Origin: JAYZQT01 sp964412235
GTDB lineage: Bacteria; Pseudomonadota; Alphaproteobacteria; MPNO01; UBA830
Direction: 5' to 3'
Assembly (NCBI GenBank): GCA_964412235.1
Contig: CAYPNT010000058.1
Span: forward strand, 1-18,597
Length of the DNA: 18,597 nt
Shown here: one piece after another, positions 7,028 through 15,121 of the stretch
Position numbering within the stretch: position 1 is the stretch's first letter
Layout: every line of letters starts with the position of its first letter
Position numbers and translations under genes: made by a program
Notes under the pieces: generated by a model
Seen by the model: only the letters and a program-made list of their open reading frames with translations
Told to the model about the DNA's origin: nothing
Databases searched by the model: none

Positions 7028-8380
7028 TTGTTAATATATATACCGAGGTTTGCTAGAACCGCACTTTTCTTGATTATTTCAGTTATTTGGTTTTGTGACG
7101 CAGCGTCGTCGGCCGTTTTTTCGCCTAAAACCTTTAAGTTGAAAAATGGACTAACTGTAGTTGTTATCGAAAATCCCCGGGCGCCTATCGTGATCCAAAT
7201 GCTTTGGTATCGCGTGGGTGCTGCAGATGAGGCTCCCGGTGAATCGGGTCTCGCTCATTTTTTGGAACACTTGCTTTTTAAGGGTACCAAAACAACTAAA
7301 CCAGGTGAATTTTCACAACTAGTTTCACGGTTAGGTGGAGAGGACAATGCATTTACGTCCTATGATTACACAGCCTATTTTCAAATAGTTGACGCACGGA
7401 AACTCGGCGATGTAATGCGATTGGAGGCAGATCGTATGCATAACTTGGTGCTAAATGATGCCCAGGTATTACCCGAACGAGATGTCGTCATTGAGGAAAG
7501 GAAGTCACGAACTGATAACAGCCCAGCGGCGCAGTTGCGGGAACAGGTTCGCCGGGCTCTTTATCTTAATCATCCATACGGCAGACCTGTTATTGGCTGG
7601 ATGCACGAAATACGCTCCCTCACGACACAGAAAGCAATTGCATTCTATCGCAAACATTACGCTCCCAACAACGCTATGTTGATCGTTGCCGGTGCAATCA
7701 CTGTTGAAGAAGTCAGGGTCCTGGCAAAAAAATATTTTGGTCCGATACTGTCGCGGATTATTCCACCGCGAATACGTTCAGAAGAACCTCCACATAGAGC
7801 GGCACGGCGTGTTATTCTTCGTAGCAAACAAGTCAAGTTAGCTTCCTGGTCACGATATTATTTAGCTCCTTCATATTCAGGGGGAGAACGGACACGAGGT
7901 CATTCATTAGAAGTTCTGGCACAGGCCTTCGGGGGTGGTGCTACGAGTAGACTATATCGAAGGCTTGTCGTAGAGCGGAAAATAGCGGCTAACGCAGGGG
8001 CATGGTACAATGGGGATGGGCTTGATTATGGAGAGTTCGTCGTCTACGTAACCCCTATAGCGGGCACCAGTATTCAATCCTTAGAAACTGCTGTTGATCA
8101 GGAAATAGAGACCCTCGTTAAGGAAGGTTTGAGTTCGGCGGATGTCGGTAGGGCAAAAAAACTTATCGCCGCGCAGGCAGTTTATGCAAAGGATGAACTA
8201 AGCGCAGGCCCTAACGCAATCGGGGCTGCTTTTGCACAAGGCCGGACGATCAATGACGTAGAAGCTTGGCCTCAAAGGATCGGGGCCGTTACACACCGCA
8301 AAGTAATGGCGGCCGCGCGCGAGTTATTTGATGAAACGAATTCCGTGACGGGGGTTTTATTACCGGAGAAGATAGATTGA
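7028..8380 (+). CDS. M16 family zinc metallopeptidase, catalytic member
   Basis: The protein begins with a Sec-type signal peptide (basic IPRFAR, hydrophobic TALFLIISVIWF, Ala/Ser-rich cleavage region), so it is probably periplasmic. The inverted zinc motif HFLEH is at residues 86-90 counted from GTG 7001 (77-81 from TTG 7028). The third zinc ligand is a Glu in VVIEERK (165 or 166 in the longer numbering), matching the family's HXXEH-x(~76)-E layout. The peptidase is therefore predicted active. The second half carries the M16 C-terminal domain with GGGATSRLYRRL. Length is about 450 residues, as in the mitochondrial-processing-peptidase-like M16B group. Start choice: TTG 7028 has a good GGAG; GTG 7001 gives 459 residues. 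Its stop overlaps the start of the next M16 gene. Substrates are unknown; quality control of envelope proteins is a guess. Confidence 0.93.
   Translation: MLIYIPRFARTALFLIISVIWFCDAASSAVFSPKTFKLKNGLTVVVIENPRAPIVIQMLWYRVGAADEAPGESGLAHFLEHLLFKGTKTTKPGEFSQLVSRLGGEDNAFTSYDYTAYFQIVDARKLGDVMRLEADRMHNLVLNDAQVLPERDVVIEERKSRTDNSPAAQLREQVRRALYLNHPYGRPVIGWMHEIRSLTTQKAIAFYRKHYAPNNAMLIVAGAITVEEVRVLAKKYFGPILSRIIPPRIRSEEPPHRAARRVILRSKQVKLASWSRYYLAPSYSGGERTRGHSLEVLAQAFGGGATSRLYRRLVVERKIAANAGAWYNGDGLDYGEFVVYVTPIAGTSIQSLETAVDQEIETLVKEGLSSADVGRAKKLIAAQAVYAKDELSAGPNAIGAAFAQGRTINDVEAWPQRIGAVTHRKVMAAARELFDETNSVTGVLLPEKID
8365..8368 (+). promoter_or_regulatory. Shine-Dalgarno GGAG for the TTG start at 8377
   Basis: GGAG lies 8 bases before TTG 8377, inside the 3' end of the upstream M16 gene. 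It supports a TTG start that overlaps the preceding TGA (TTGA at 8377-8380). Confidence 0.55.
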
Positions 8381-9705
8381 ATATAAAAGTCTATGGCATA
8401 TTGGTTTTTGTCGCTTCGGTGTTTGTGCATAGTACATTCGGCTATGCAATGGGTGTACGGAAGGTTGTTTCAAAAAACGGTATAATTGCGTGGCTTGTTA
8501 TTGATAAATCACAGCCCTTGATCTCTCTGTCTTTTGCGTTTCGTGGCACAGGTTTTGTTACAGACCCTCCTGGCAAGGACGGCGTGGCTAAAGTGGTATC
8601 TCGGCTCTTGCTAGAAGGTGCCGGGGACTTGCGTTCCCTTGATTATCAGCGGGCACTTGAAGAAAGTACTGCTGAAATTTCTTTTTCCGCTGCACGAGAT
8701 CATTTTATGGGTCGCGTCCGAACGATAAAAGCCGAACAAGAGAAAGCATTTAAGTTGCTGAGAATGGCATTATTAAACCCCCGGTTTGATTTGGAGTCTC
8801 TCCGGCGCGCTCGATCACAGATTCTGGCGGCAATCCGGAAGAACTCGGAAAATCCTAATTATCGGTCATCTTTAGCGTGGGTAGAGGGGGCATTTTTTGG
8901 GCATCCGTACGCAAAGCTTGGAATGGGGACGGTCGAGACCATAAACGGAGTAAAACGGGTAGACCTGACGTCATTTGTTGAGAATAGATTTTCTCGAGAC
9001 CGTCTTGTCATCGGCGTTGCTGGAGATATTTCGGAGGCAACCCTACAAGAGATCCTCGATGACGTCTTTGGTAAGTTGCCTATTAACGGAAAGAAGTTTG
9101 ATATTTCGGAGATCCATCCGTTTACAACCCAGAAGTTGATCATCATCCAAAAACCGATTCCACAAAGTATAATTGTTCTGGGGCATAAAGGGCTGAAGAG
9201 AAATGACCCGGATTGGTATGCAGCGCTTTTAGTAACGGAGGTTTTGGGCGGCAGTGGTTTTAGCTCTCGACTTTATAGGGAAATTCGAGAGAAGCGTGGC
9301 CTAGCTTATTCCGTTTATTCTTATTTAAAACCAATGCAATATTCCACTCTACTTATGGGTAGAGTTGCTACTACCAACGAAAAGGCCAAAAGAACTCTCG
9401 ACTTGGTCAAAGGACAATGGCAAGAAATGGGAAAACGGGGATTAACCGAGGCGGAGCTAAAAGACGCTAAAAAATTTATGAATGGCTCGTTCCCGTTACG
9501 TCTGAGATCAACCCGTGCTATCGCTAATATACTTTTAGGAATTCAACTTGCTAATTTAGGTGAGGCCTACCTTAATCGACGACGTTCTTTAATTAACTCA
9601 GTATCTCTTAGCCAAGCCAATCGGGTTGCGAGCGAGTTATTTAAAGTAAATGAATTGCTGACTGTGGTTGTGGGCAACCCCAATATCAAAGTTAAACATA
9701 AGTAG
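8377..9705 (+). CDS. M16 family peptidase-like protein lacking the zinc motif (partner subunit)
   Basis: This 442-residue protein has a signal peptide (VYGILVFVASVFVHSTFGYA), so it is probably periplasmic. The fold matches M16: an N-terminal beta-rich domain starting KVVSKNGIIAWLV, and a C-terminal domain with GGSGFSSRLYREIREKRGLAYSVYS. Where the active member has HFLEH, this one reads DGVAKVVSRLLLEG, without the His and Glu zinc ligands. The Arg/Tyr region typical of the non-catalytic half (SRLYREI...GLAYSVY) is retained. Active/inactive M16B pairs form heterodimers in well-studied cases (mitochondrial processing peptidase, bacterial pairs), and this gene likely supplies the substrate-chamber half for its upstream neighbour. 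The start is TTG 8377 overlapping the upstream stop, with GGAG 8 bases before it, so stoichiometric coupled synthesis is plausible. Confidence 0.93.
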   Translation: MNIKVYGILVFVASVFVHSTFGYAMGVRKVVSKNGIIAWLVIDKSQPLISLSFAFRGTGFVTDPPGKDGVAKVVSRLLLEGAGDLRSLDYQRALEESTAEISFSAARDHFMGRVRTIKAEQEKAFKLLRMALLNPRFDLESLRRARSQILAAIRKNSENPNYRSSLAWVEGAFFGHPYAKLGMGTVETINGVKRVDLTSFVENRFSRDRLVIGVAGDISEATLQEILDDVFGKLPINGKKFDISEIHPFTTQKLIIIQKPIPQSIIVLGHKGLKRNDPDWYAALLVTEVLGGSGFSSRLYREIREKRGLAYSVYSYLKPMQYSTLLMGRVATTNEKAKRTLDLVKGQWQEMGKRGLTEAELKDAKKFMNGSFPLRLRSTRAIANILLGIQLANLGEAYLNRRRSLINSVSLSQANRVASELFKVNELLTVVVGNPNIKVKHK

Positions 9706-9730
9706 CTTTTCCGCATCAAGTATTGGCCGG

Positions 9731-9739
9731 TTATCCACA
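9731..9739 (+). promoter_or_regulatory. Perfect DnaA box TTATCCACA upstream of pgi
   Basis: The nonamer matches the high-affinity DnaA box exactly and lies in the 108-base gap between the M16 pair and pgi. Only one such box is present in the gap and no AT-rich unwinding element or origin-type gene is nearby, so an origin is not indicated. It might be a DnaA-regulated site or chance. Confidence 0.3.
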
Positions 9740-9813
9740 ACGGATTGCTATAGAAATAACTGTCCCTTTTGCCGATTCGTTAGCATGACTTAAGGTGGCC
9801 ACGGATTAATATT

Positions 9814-11106
9814 ATGAAAAACTCTTACCAACAGAATCTCGCCGGTTGTTTCGCCGAAGAAATAGGAGACGGTGGTCTTACGCAGGATGAGTTAGGTCGG
9901 TACGTCAAATCAACAGAACGCATACTCGAAAATCTACGCAAAGAGTTTCGTGCCAATACCCTACCTTTTCTGACACTACCTGCGGAGGAAGAATTTTTGC
10001 GCTTTGACGAAGTAGCACAATTATTTCGTGATAGGTTTTCTAATGTACTGGTCCTGGGAACTGGTGGTTCTTCTCTCGGAGGAAAGACGCTTTGCGCTTT
10101 GGCACCTAAAACTGCGGGTCCCAACATACTTTTCTTCGACAATATAGATCCATTAACTGTTGATGCTCTGGTAGCGAGCGTTGACTGGGTTAATACTGGA
10201 ATTCTTGCTATTTCAAAGTCGGGTTTCACCACAGAGACCCTTACTCAATTGGCCGTTTTTGTGGGTGTTCTGCGGGAGCATGTCGACGACAAAAAGATCT
10301 CTGAACATATCGCAGTTATAACCGATACGAGTGGCAGCCCCTTGACAGAAATTGCGCGAAACCTCGGCTGCGTTTGTCTGGAGCACCCGCTGCAAATCGG
10401 GGGCCGATACTCTGTGTTTTCGGTTTCAGGAATTCTGCCGGCCAGGATAAAGGGGTTGGATGTTGAGGAGGTGCGTTCCGGGGCTTCTGAAGTCGTCGAT
10501 TTGTTTAATCGTGGTGGCTCGGTGGAACAATTTCCGCCAGCTCTCGGCGCGGCAACAGCTGTTGGTTTAAATGAATTGAAGAGGTTATCAACGTCAGTTT
10601 TTATGACTTATTCTGATCGTTTATCTAATCTGGGCTACTGGTACGGCCAGCTATGTGCGGAAAGTTTAGGAAAAGACGGCAAGGGAATAACCCCAGTACG
10701 GGCGACCGGGACTATAGATCAGCATAGCCAACTGCAACTTTATTTGGCAGGACCACGTGATAAAATGTTTTCTCTTATCCTAACGGATACGGCTAGGGAG
10801 GGACGGGAGGTTCCTAATGAGTTCTCTGCTATCGATCAGCTGTCTTATTTAAAAGGGTGTACAATAGGCGATGTTTTCGCGGCTGCCGGGAACGCAACCG
10901 CGCTTTCGCTCACTCACGAGGGTAGACCAACTAGGCTTTTCAAACTTCCTAAAGTTGATGAAAGGGCAATTGGAGCATTGATGATGCATTTGATGATAGA
11001 GACTGTAGTCGTCGCAAAATTGATTGGCGTTGATCCCTATAACCAACCTGCGGTTGAAGCGGGAAAAGAATTAGTACGACAGCAGCTTGGTCAGAAAGTA
11101 CAATGA
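9814..11106 (+). CDS. pgi: Glucose-6-phosphate isomerase, short form
   Basis: The enzyme interconverts glucose-6-phosphate and fructose-6-phosphate in the cytoplasm. The two-SIS-domain layout is visible: GTGGSSLGG at residues 82-90, AISKSGFTTET from 132, and GRYSVFSVSG. Catalytic residues of the family are present, with Glu283 in CAESLGK and His304 in the TIDQHS signature. The protein is 430 residues against about 550 for the E. coli type, so this is the compact bacterial form. AAGGTGG lies about 16 bases before the ATG, further than usual. The stop overlaps the mutL start (ATGA at 11103-11106), which points to co-translation with mutL. Flanking genes are unrelated in function. A bifunctional phosphoglucose/phosphomannose isomerase is less likely, given the classical PGI signatures. 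Confidence 0.94.
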   Translation: MKNSYQQNLAGCFAEEIGDGGLTQDELGRYVKSTERILENLRKEFRANTLPFLTLPAEEEFLRFDEVAQLFRDRFSNVLVLGTGGSSLGGKTLCALAPKTAGPNILFFDNIDPLTVDALVASVDWVNTGILAISKSGFTTETLTQLAVFVGVLREHVDDKKISEHIAVITDTSGSPLTEIARNLGCVCLEHPLQIGGRYSVFSVSGILPARIKGLDVEEVRSGASEVVDLFNRGGSVEQFPPALGAATAVGLNELKRLSTSVFMTYSDRLSNLGYWYGQLCAESLGKDGKGITPVRATGTIDQHSQLQLYLAGPRDKMFSLILTDTAREGREVPNEFSAIDQLSYLKGCTIGDVFAAAGNATALSLTHEGRPTRLFKLPKVDERAIGALMMHLMIETVVVAKLIGVDPYNQPAVEAGKELVRQQLGQKVQ

Positions 11107-12908
11107 CTATAAGGGTGCTTCCAGAGACCTTAATAAACCAGATTGCAGCTGGGGAGGTTATCGAACGCCCTGCCGCCGCAGTAAAAGAGCTTGTAGAGAA
11201 TAGTATTGATGCAGGTGCAAGCCGCGTTGATATAACACTAAAACGTGGTGGGCAGAGTTTGATAGTGGTCTCGGATGACGGGTGCGGTATGTCACGTTCA
11301 GAGCTCGAACTCGCAGCGGAACGTCACGCGACGTCTAAACTTCCTGATGATAGCTTAGAGAACATAACGACCCTTGGTTTTCGTGGCGAAGCATTACCGT
11401 CAATAGGTTCTGTTTCCCGTCTGAGTATTGTAAGTCGTGTAAAGGGTTCTGAAGACTCCTTTTCCATCCAGGTGGAGAGTGGACGAAAACTAAGCCTAAA
11501 GCCCGCAGCGCGGAAAGTTGGGACAAGAGTGGAAGTTCGCGATCTTTTCTTTGCGACACCTGCGCGGCTGAAGTTTTTAAAGACGGAACGAACCGAGGTA
11601 AATCATGCGTCAGACGCGGTTAAGCGTCTAGCTATGGCTCACCCCCATGTTGCATTTTCTCTGGCAGACGAAAATCGGACACGTTTCAGTTACGAATGCT
11701 CACAAAGAGATTTCCTAAACGCCCGTTTAGAGAGACTATCTAAGATTATGGGGCGGGAATTTTCTGAGAATGCTGTTGAGGTTAATTCAGAACGAAATCA
11801 AATAAAACTTACCGGTTTTATTGGGCTTCCGACCCTCAATAGGGGGAATGGTCGATCACAATATCTATTTGTCAACGGTCGTCCAGTCCAAGATCGATTA
11901 TTGATTGGATCAGTACGTGGTGCGTACAACGACTTTTTAGCGCGGAACCGTCACCCAATGGTATCTTTGTTTCTCGAGGCCCCTGGTGATGCTGTTGACG
12001 TAAATGTTCATCCCGCTAAGGCCGAGGTACGTTTTCGTGATGGGGAGACGGTTAGGGGCCTTATTGTCGGTGGATTAAGGAAAGCGCTAGAGGCTGCCGG
12101 GCACCGTGCGTCGACTACCTTCGCGGCCGCCGCGTTAGGAGCAATACGGAAACCTCAGAACCCATACGTAAGTTCAACAAATATTTCTGGCTTCGCCAGA
12201 GGAGCCGCTGGCAGTAAAGAAACCTACAATGCACCGTTAACTGAGGGCGCAATGGCGTTTGTTGACCATCCGTCGGTTCCAGACACCATCGTTGATGCTC
12301 GCGGAGGATATGACGATCACACAGTAAACTTTCCGCTCGGCGCAGCGCGGGCTCAAGTACATCAAACCTATATAGTATCTCAGACGGAGACCGGATTAGT
12401 AATTGTTGACCAGCATGCAGCACACGAAAGGCTCGTTTATGAACGTATGAAGAAGTCTCTTGCGAGCAGCGGCGTTCAGCGGCAGGGATTACTCATGCCT
12501 GAAGTAGTGGAACTTGATGAGACTGCCGTGGAACGTCTGTGTGACAAGGCCCAGGAATTTGAGGAACTTGGGCTAACTATAGAACGGTTTGGCCAGGGAG
12601 CGGTAGTGGTTCGCGAGGCTCCTGCGATGCTCGGGCAGGTTGATATTTCCGGATTAGTCAAGGAGTTAGCAGATAATCTAGAGGACCATGGTTCTGGGTT
12701 AACCCTTCACGACCGACTTCAAGAAATATGCTCCACCATGGCTTGTCACGGCAGTGTTCGTGCTGGACGCCAATTAAACGCGGCCGAGATGAATGCTCTG
12801 TTGCGGGAGATGGAAAGTACTCCGCATTCGGGCCAATGCAACCACGGTCGTCCAACGTATGTAGAGATTGCTTTGAAAGATATAGAGCGCCTTTTTGGAA
12901 GGCGTTAG
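11103..12908 (+). CDS. mutL: DNA mismatch repair protein MutL with endonuclease motif
   Basis: MutL links MutS mismatch recognition to strand incision. The N-terminal GHKL ATPase has Glu29 and Asn33 in VKELVENSIDAG, DDGCGMS, and GFRGEALPSI. A variable linker spans roughly residues 330-400. The C-terminal domain carries the endonuclease metal motif DQHAAHERLVYE (DQHA-x2-E-x4-E, residues 436-447), ACHGSVRAG near 547 and CNHGRP at 579-584. All three belong to nicking MutL proteins of bacteria without Dam/MutH-directed repair, so strand discrimination is expected to be methyl-independent. At 601 residues it is complete. The start codon overlaps the pgi stop (ATGA). It converges on rsmD with only 13 bases between stops. 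Confidence 0.97.
   Translation: MTIRVLPETLINQIAAGEVIERPAAAVKELVENSIDAGASRVDITLKRGGQSLIVVSDDGCGMSRSELELAAERHATSKLPDDSLENITTLGFRGEALPSIGSVSRLSIVSRVKGSEDSFSIQVESGRKLSLKPAARKVGTRVEVRDLFFATPARLKFLKTERTEVNHASDAVKRLAMAHPHVAFSLADENRTRFSYECSQRDFLNARLERLSKIMGREFSENAVEVNSERNQIKLTGFIGLPTLNRGNGRSQYLFVNGRPVQDRLLIGSVRGAYNDFLARNRHPMVSLFLEAPGDAVDVNVHPAKAEVRFRDGETVRGLIVGGLRKALEAAGHRASTTFAAAALGAIRKPQNPYVSSTNISGFARGAAGSKETYNAPLTEGAMAFVDHPSVPDTIVDARGGYDDHTVNFPLGAARAQVHQTYIVSQTETGLVIVDQHAAHERLVYERMKKSLASSGVQRQGLLMPEVVELDETAVERLCDKAQEFEELGLTIERFGQGAVVVREAPAMLGQVDISGLVKELADNLEDHGSGLTLHDRLQEICSTMACHGSVRAGRQLNAAEMNALLREMESTPHSGQCNHGRPTYVEIALKDIERLFGRR
12888..12904. terminator. Hairpin CGCCTT-N5-AAGGCG at the mutL 3' end
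   Basis: Perfect 6-base GC-rich arms (12888-12893 and 12899-12904) lie inside the last mutL codons. A second small inverted repeat, AACTTG-TT-CAAGTT (12915-12928), overlaps the rsmD stop. Neither has a run of T residues directly after it, so they are weak candidates for bidirectional termination between the convergent genes. Confidence 0.35.
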
Positions 12909-12921
12909 TACTTTAACTTGT

Positions 12922-13491
12922 TCAAGTTGGTTTATAGGTAAGGAAAGTAATTAACGTGCGTCCATACGACCGCTGATTGTGAAATTCAAAGTTGTCGGGG
13001 GGTTGCGTGCTTTGTTTAGTACTAGTTTCTATTACACAAACTCCCCCTTCTGCGATCCAGCCAGCACAAGAGAGCGCAGTGAGGACTTCAGGAATTATAT
13101 TTTTTCTATAAGGAGGGTCTAGGAATACCAGGTTGCAGGGGTTTTCAGTTTTTATTGGGTTTAAGCAATCACAGAGGAGAATGGCACTAGCCTCTGCCTC
13201 TCCCAAGTTCTTAACATTTCGTTTACAAAGGTTTAGCGAGGTCAAGTCGTTATCAATAAATGTGGTAAAATGACAACCGCGACTTAAGGCTTCTAACCCC
13301 AATGCTCCGGTCCCGCAAAAGCCGTCTAGTACGCGGGCCCCACGAATATCCAATGGCGCGCTTTGCCTCCACTCACTGTGAGCTAGAATATTGAATATTG
13401 CTTCACGTACTCGATCCGAGGTAGGGCGTACTGCAACACCCGTCGGGCCAGAAATGAGTTTTCCCTTATGCTTTCCTGCGACGATGCGCAT
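12922..13491 (-). CDS. rsmD: 16S rRNA (guanine(966)-N(2))-methyltransferase RsmD
   Basis: RsmD methylates G966 of 16S rRNA using S-adenosylmethionine. Visible signatures are the N-terminal MRIVAGKHKGK, the family hallmark VRPTSDRVREAIFNIL (residues 21-36), the SAM-binding loop VLDGFCGTGALG (54-65), and the catalytic DPPY at 125-128. Length (189 residues) is typical. Its start lies within the 3' end of the upstream pseudouridine synthase gene (26-base overlap), so the two ribosome-modifying enzymes are probably co-translated. It converges on mutL. Confidence 0.96.
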   Translation of the reverse strand: MRIVAGKHKGKLISGPTGVAVRPTSDRVREAIFNILAHSEWRQSAPLDIRGARVLDGFCGTGALGLEALSRGCHFTTFIDNDLTSLNLCKRNVKNLGEAEASAILLCDCLNPIKTENPCNLVFLDPPYRKNIIPEVLTALSCAGWIAEGGVCVIETSTKQSTQPPDNFEFHNQRSYGRTLITFLTYKPT

Positions 13492-14221
13492 TATTAAACT
13501 TAATCCCTAATTGATCCTTTAGAATTCCACGCCCAATTTCGCTAACGCCTTCCTTTTGCAATTTTCCTAACTGAAATGGACCATAAGCTGTTCTAATCAA
13601 ACGGTTAATTGGAAACCCCAAATACTCAAATATTTTGCGTAATTCTTGATTTTTGCCTTCTCGAAGGGAAACAGTTAGCCAGGAATTTGATCCTTTTGAG
13701 CTGTCGATAGTGATGACAATTGCTCCGTATTGAATAGTCTTAATTTTTATACCGTCAGCGAGTGCGTTAATTTCTGTTTGTCCCGGAGTGCCGTAAACGC
13801 GCACACGGTAACGTCGTACCCAGCCCGTTTTTGGAAGTTCTAGCCTTCGTGCGAGCGTGCCGTCATTGGTTAAAAGGAGGAGACCCTCGGAGTCAAAATC
13901 AAGCCGCCCAACAGACATAACTCTGGGTAATTCGGCCGGAAGATGATCAAAAATTATTGCCCGTTTCTGTGGGTCACGATTGGTGCAAAGCAAACCACGG
14001 GGCTTGTGGTATCGCCAAAGTCTTACTTCCTGTGGTTGGACTATAGGCTTTCCATCCACGCGAATATCAGACATGGGAGTTACTTTGGTTCCAGGTCTAG
14101 ATATTTTTTTCCCGTCAACGGTAATGCGGCCCGCTTCAATCCACCGTTCAGCCTCACGACGAGAACATGCCCCCGCCCTTGAAAGTTTTTTGGCTATACG
14201 TTCACCCGGTAGAGTGTTCAT
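13466..14221 (-). CDS. rluB: RsuA/RluB/RluE/RluF-family pseudouridine synthase (probably RluB-type)
   Basis: An N-terminal S4 RNA-binding domain (ERIAKKLSRAGACSRREAER, then ITVDGK) is followed by the RsuA-family catalytic domain. Catalytic Asp108 lies in GRLDFDSEGLLLLTNDG (numbering from ATG 14221), and KPRGLLCT precedes it. LREGKNQELRKIF resembles the family's EGRNRQVRRMF block. The family isomerises uridine in rRNA; RluB modifies U2605 of 23S rRNA. S4-containing members also include RsuA and RluF, so the exact site is inferred from linkage with rsmD and tadA. The start is taken as ATG 14221, with a TTG immediately before it as alternative. The ATG shares its A with the TGA of the upstream hydrolase gene (TGATG), and the 3' end overlaps rsmD by 26 bases. 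Confidence 0.9.
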   Translation of the reverse strand: MNTLPGERIAKKLSRAGACSRREAERWIEAGRITVDGKKISRPGTKVTPMSDIRVDGKPIVQPQEVRLWRYHKPRGLLCTNRDPQKRAIIFDHLPAELPRVMSVGRLDFDSEGLLLLTNDGTLARRLELPKTGWVRRYRVRVYGTPGQTEINALADGIKIKTIQYGAIVITIDSSKGSNSWLTVSLREGKNQELRKIFEYLGFPINRLIRTAYGPFQLGKLQKEGVSEIGRGILKDQLGIKFNNAHRRRKA

Positions 14222-14937
14222 CAATCCTTACCGGCTTCACTAACGAATGTTTTAAAGATCCTGGAATCTCCCGGGTCGATTAAGAATTCTGGATGCCATT
14301 GTATACCTATACAGAAGCGATAGTTTTTTGCTTCAATACCTTCGATAACACCATCTTCCGCGTAAGCGTTAATTACTACGTCGTTTCCTACACTCTTTAC
14401 TGCTTGGTGATGAGCGGAATTGACTGACATTCTGTCCATTCCCGTAATCCTATGAAGTAGCGTATCTTTACAGATGGTTATGTCGTGGCCCGGTTCGTCG
14501 CGGGGGTTTGGCTGCTCGTGTGGCAAGGCCTCGGGCACCTCATCAGGTATGTGCTGGATCAGGGTTCCCCCTAATATCACGTTCAAGAGTTGTTGGCCGC
14601 CACAAATCCCGAGAACTGGTATATCTCGGTCGAGTGCAGCTTCCGTTATCGCCCATTCGAATTTTGTCCGATTGGATTTGGTGGTTACGCTTGGGTGTTG
14701 TGATTTGGAACCGAATAAGGCGGGATCTATATCGAAGGCGCCTCCAGTCACTAAAAGACCAGATATAAGATCTAGATAGGGAGCAAATTGATCCACGTCG
14801 TGCGGCAACATTATTGGTAATCCGCCAGCCCTTGATACTGCGGCAGGATAATTTTCGCGAAGGGCATACCAAGGAAACTTCGAGTAACCTCCAAATTTTT
14901 CAATATCGAGGGTTATTCCAATCAGAGGTGGCGTCAT
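14221..14937 (-). CDS. Class I glutamine amidotransferase-like hydrolase (peptidase C26, PuuD-type)
   Basis: This 238-residue protein belongs to the gamma-glutamyl-gamma-aminobutyrate hydrolase family. It starts IGITLD and has VTGGAFDIDP. The nucleophile Cys112 lies in GICGGQQ, and the His215/Glu217 pair in QWHPE, so the catalytic triad is intact. E. coli PuuD has GICRG at the nucleophile loop; here Gly replaces that Arg, so the substrate may differ. Family members cleave gamma-glutamyl amides, for example in putrescine breakdown. No putrescine genes are in view. AGGGA (14944-14948) lies 6 bases before the ATG. The stop overlaps the pseudouridine synthase start, placing it first in a three-gene unit with RNA-modification enzymes, an unexpected partner set. 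Confidence 0.88.
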   Translation of the reverse strand: MTPPLIGITLDIEKFGGYSKFPWYALRENYPAAVSRAGGLPIMLPHDVDQFAPYLDLISGLLVTGGAFDIDPALFGSKSQHPSVTTKSNRTKFEWAITEAALDRDIPVLGICGGQQLLNVILGGTLIQHIPDEVPEALPHEQPNPRDEPGHDITICKDTLLHRITGMDRMSVNSAHHQAVKSVGNDVVINAYAEDGVIEGIEAKNYRFCIGIQWHPEFLIDPGDSRIFKTFVSEAGKD

Positions 14938-15121
14938 ACAGATTCCCTAACCTGTCTTGTAGTACTCAGGCGGTAGGTTTTCAGAGATAATATTCCTGTT
15001 TTGTCCCGCCTAGTATAGAATAAAATGTGGTTGTCCATCTATGCTAGAATCGTGGTCTCGCGTGTTGGTCGCATGTTGCGGGGAACTAGCACCAAGCACC
15101 CAGAAACAGAAACCTATTTTG
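14938..15121. other. Divergent intergenic region between the PuuD-like gene and tadA
   Basis: This 184-base gap holds the Shine-Dalgarno AGGGA (14944-14948, minus strand). It includes AT-rich TATAGAATAAAAT (15014-15026) and TAGAAT (15045-15050), which could contribute -10 elements, but no correctly spaced -35 box was found. The tadA frame stays open upstream to an ATG at 15041. That extension is not conserved in character and is treated as non-coding. Confidence 0.4.

Noticed and set aside
9706..9813. Replication origin suggested by the DnaA box
   Set aside because: There is only one exact box, no AT-rich unwinding element, and no dnaA, parAB, hemE or other usual origin neighbour.
14474..14779. 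Overlapping plus-strand frames inside the PuuD-like gene
   Set aside because: The minus-strand gene has an intact catalytic triad and a Shine-Dalgarno. The plus-strand frames are Arg/Ser/Pro-rich shadows.
15041..15121. N-terminal extension of TadA from ATG 15041
   Set aside because: The 27 extra residues have no family resemblance and no Shine-Dalgarno precedes them. ATG 15122 matches the usual TadA length.
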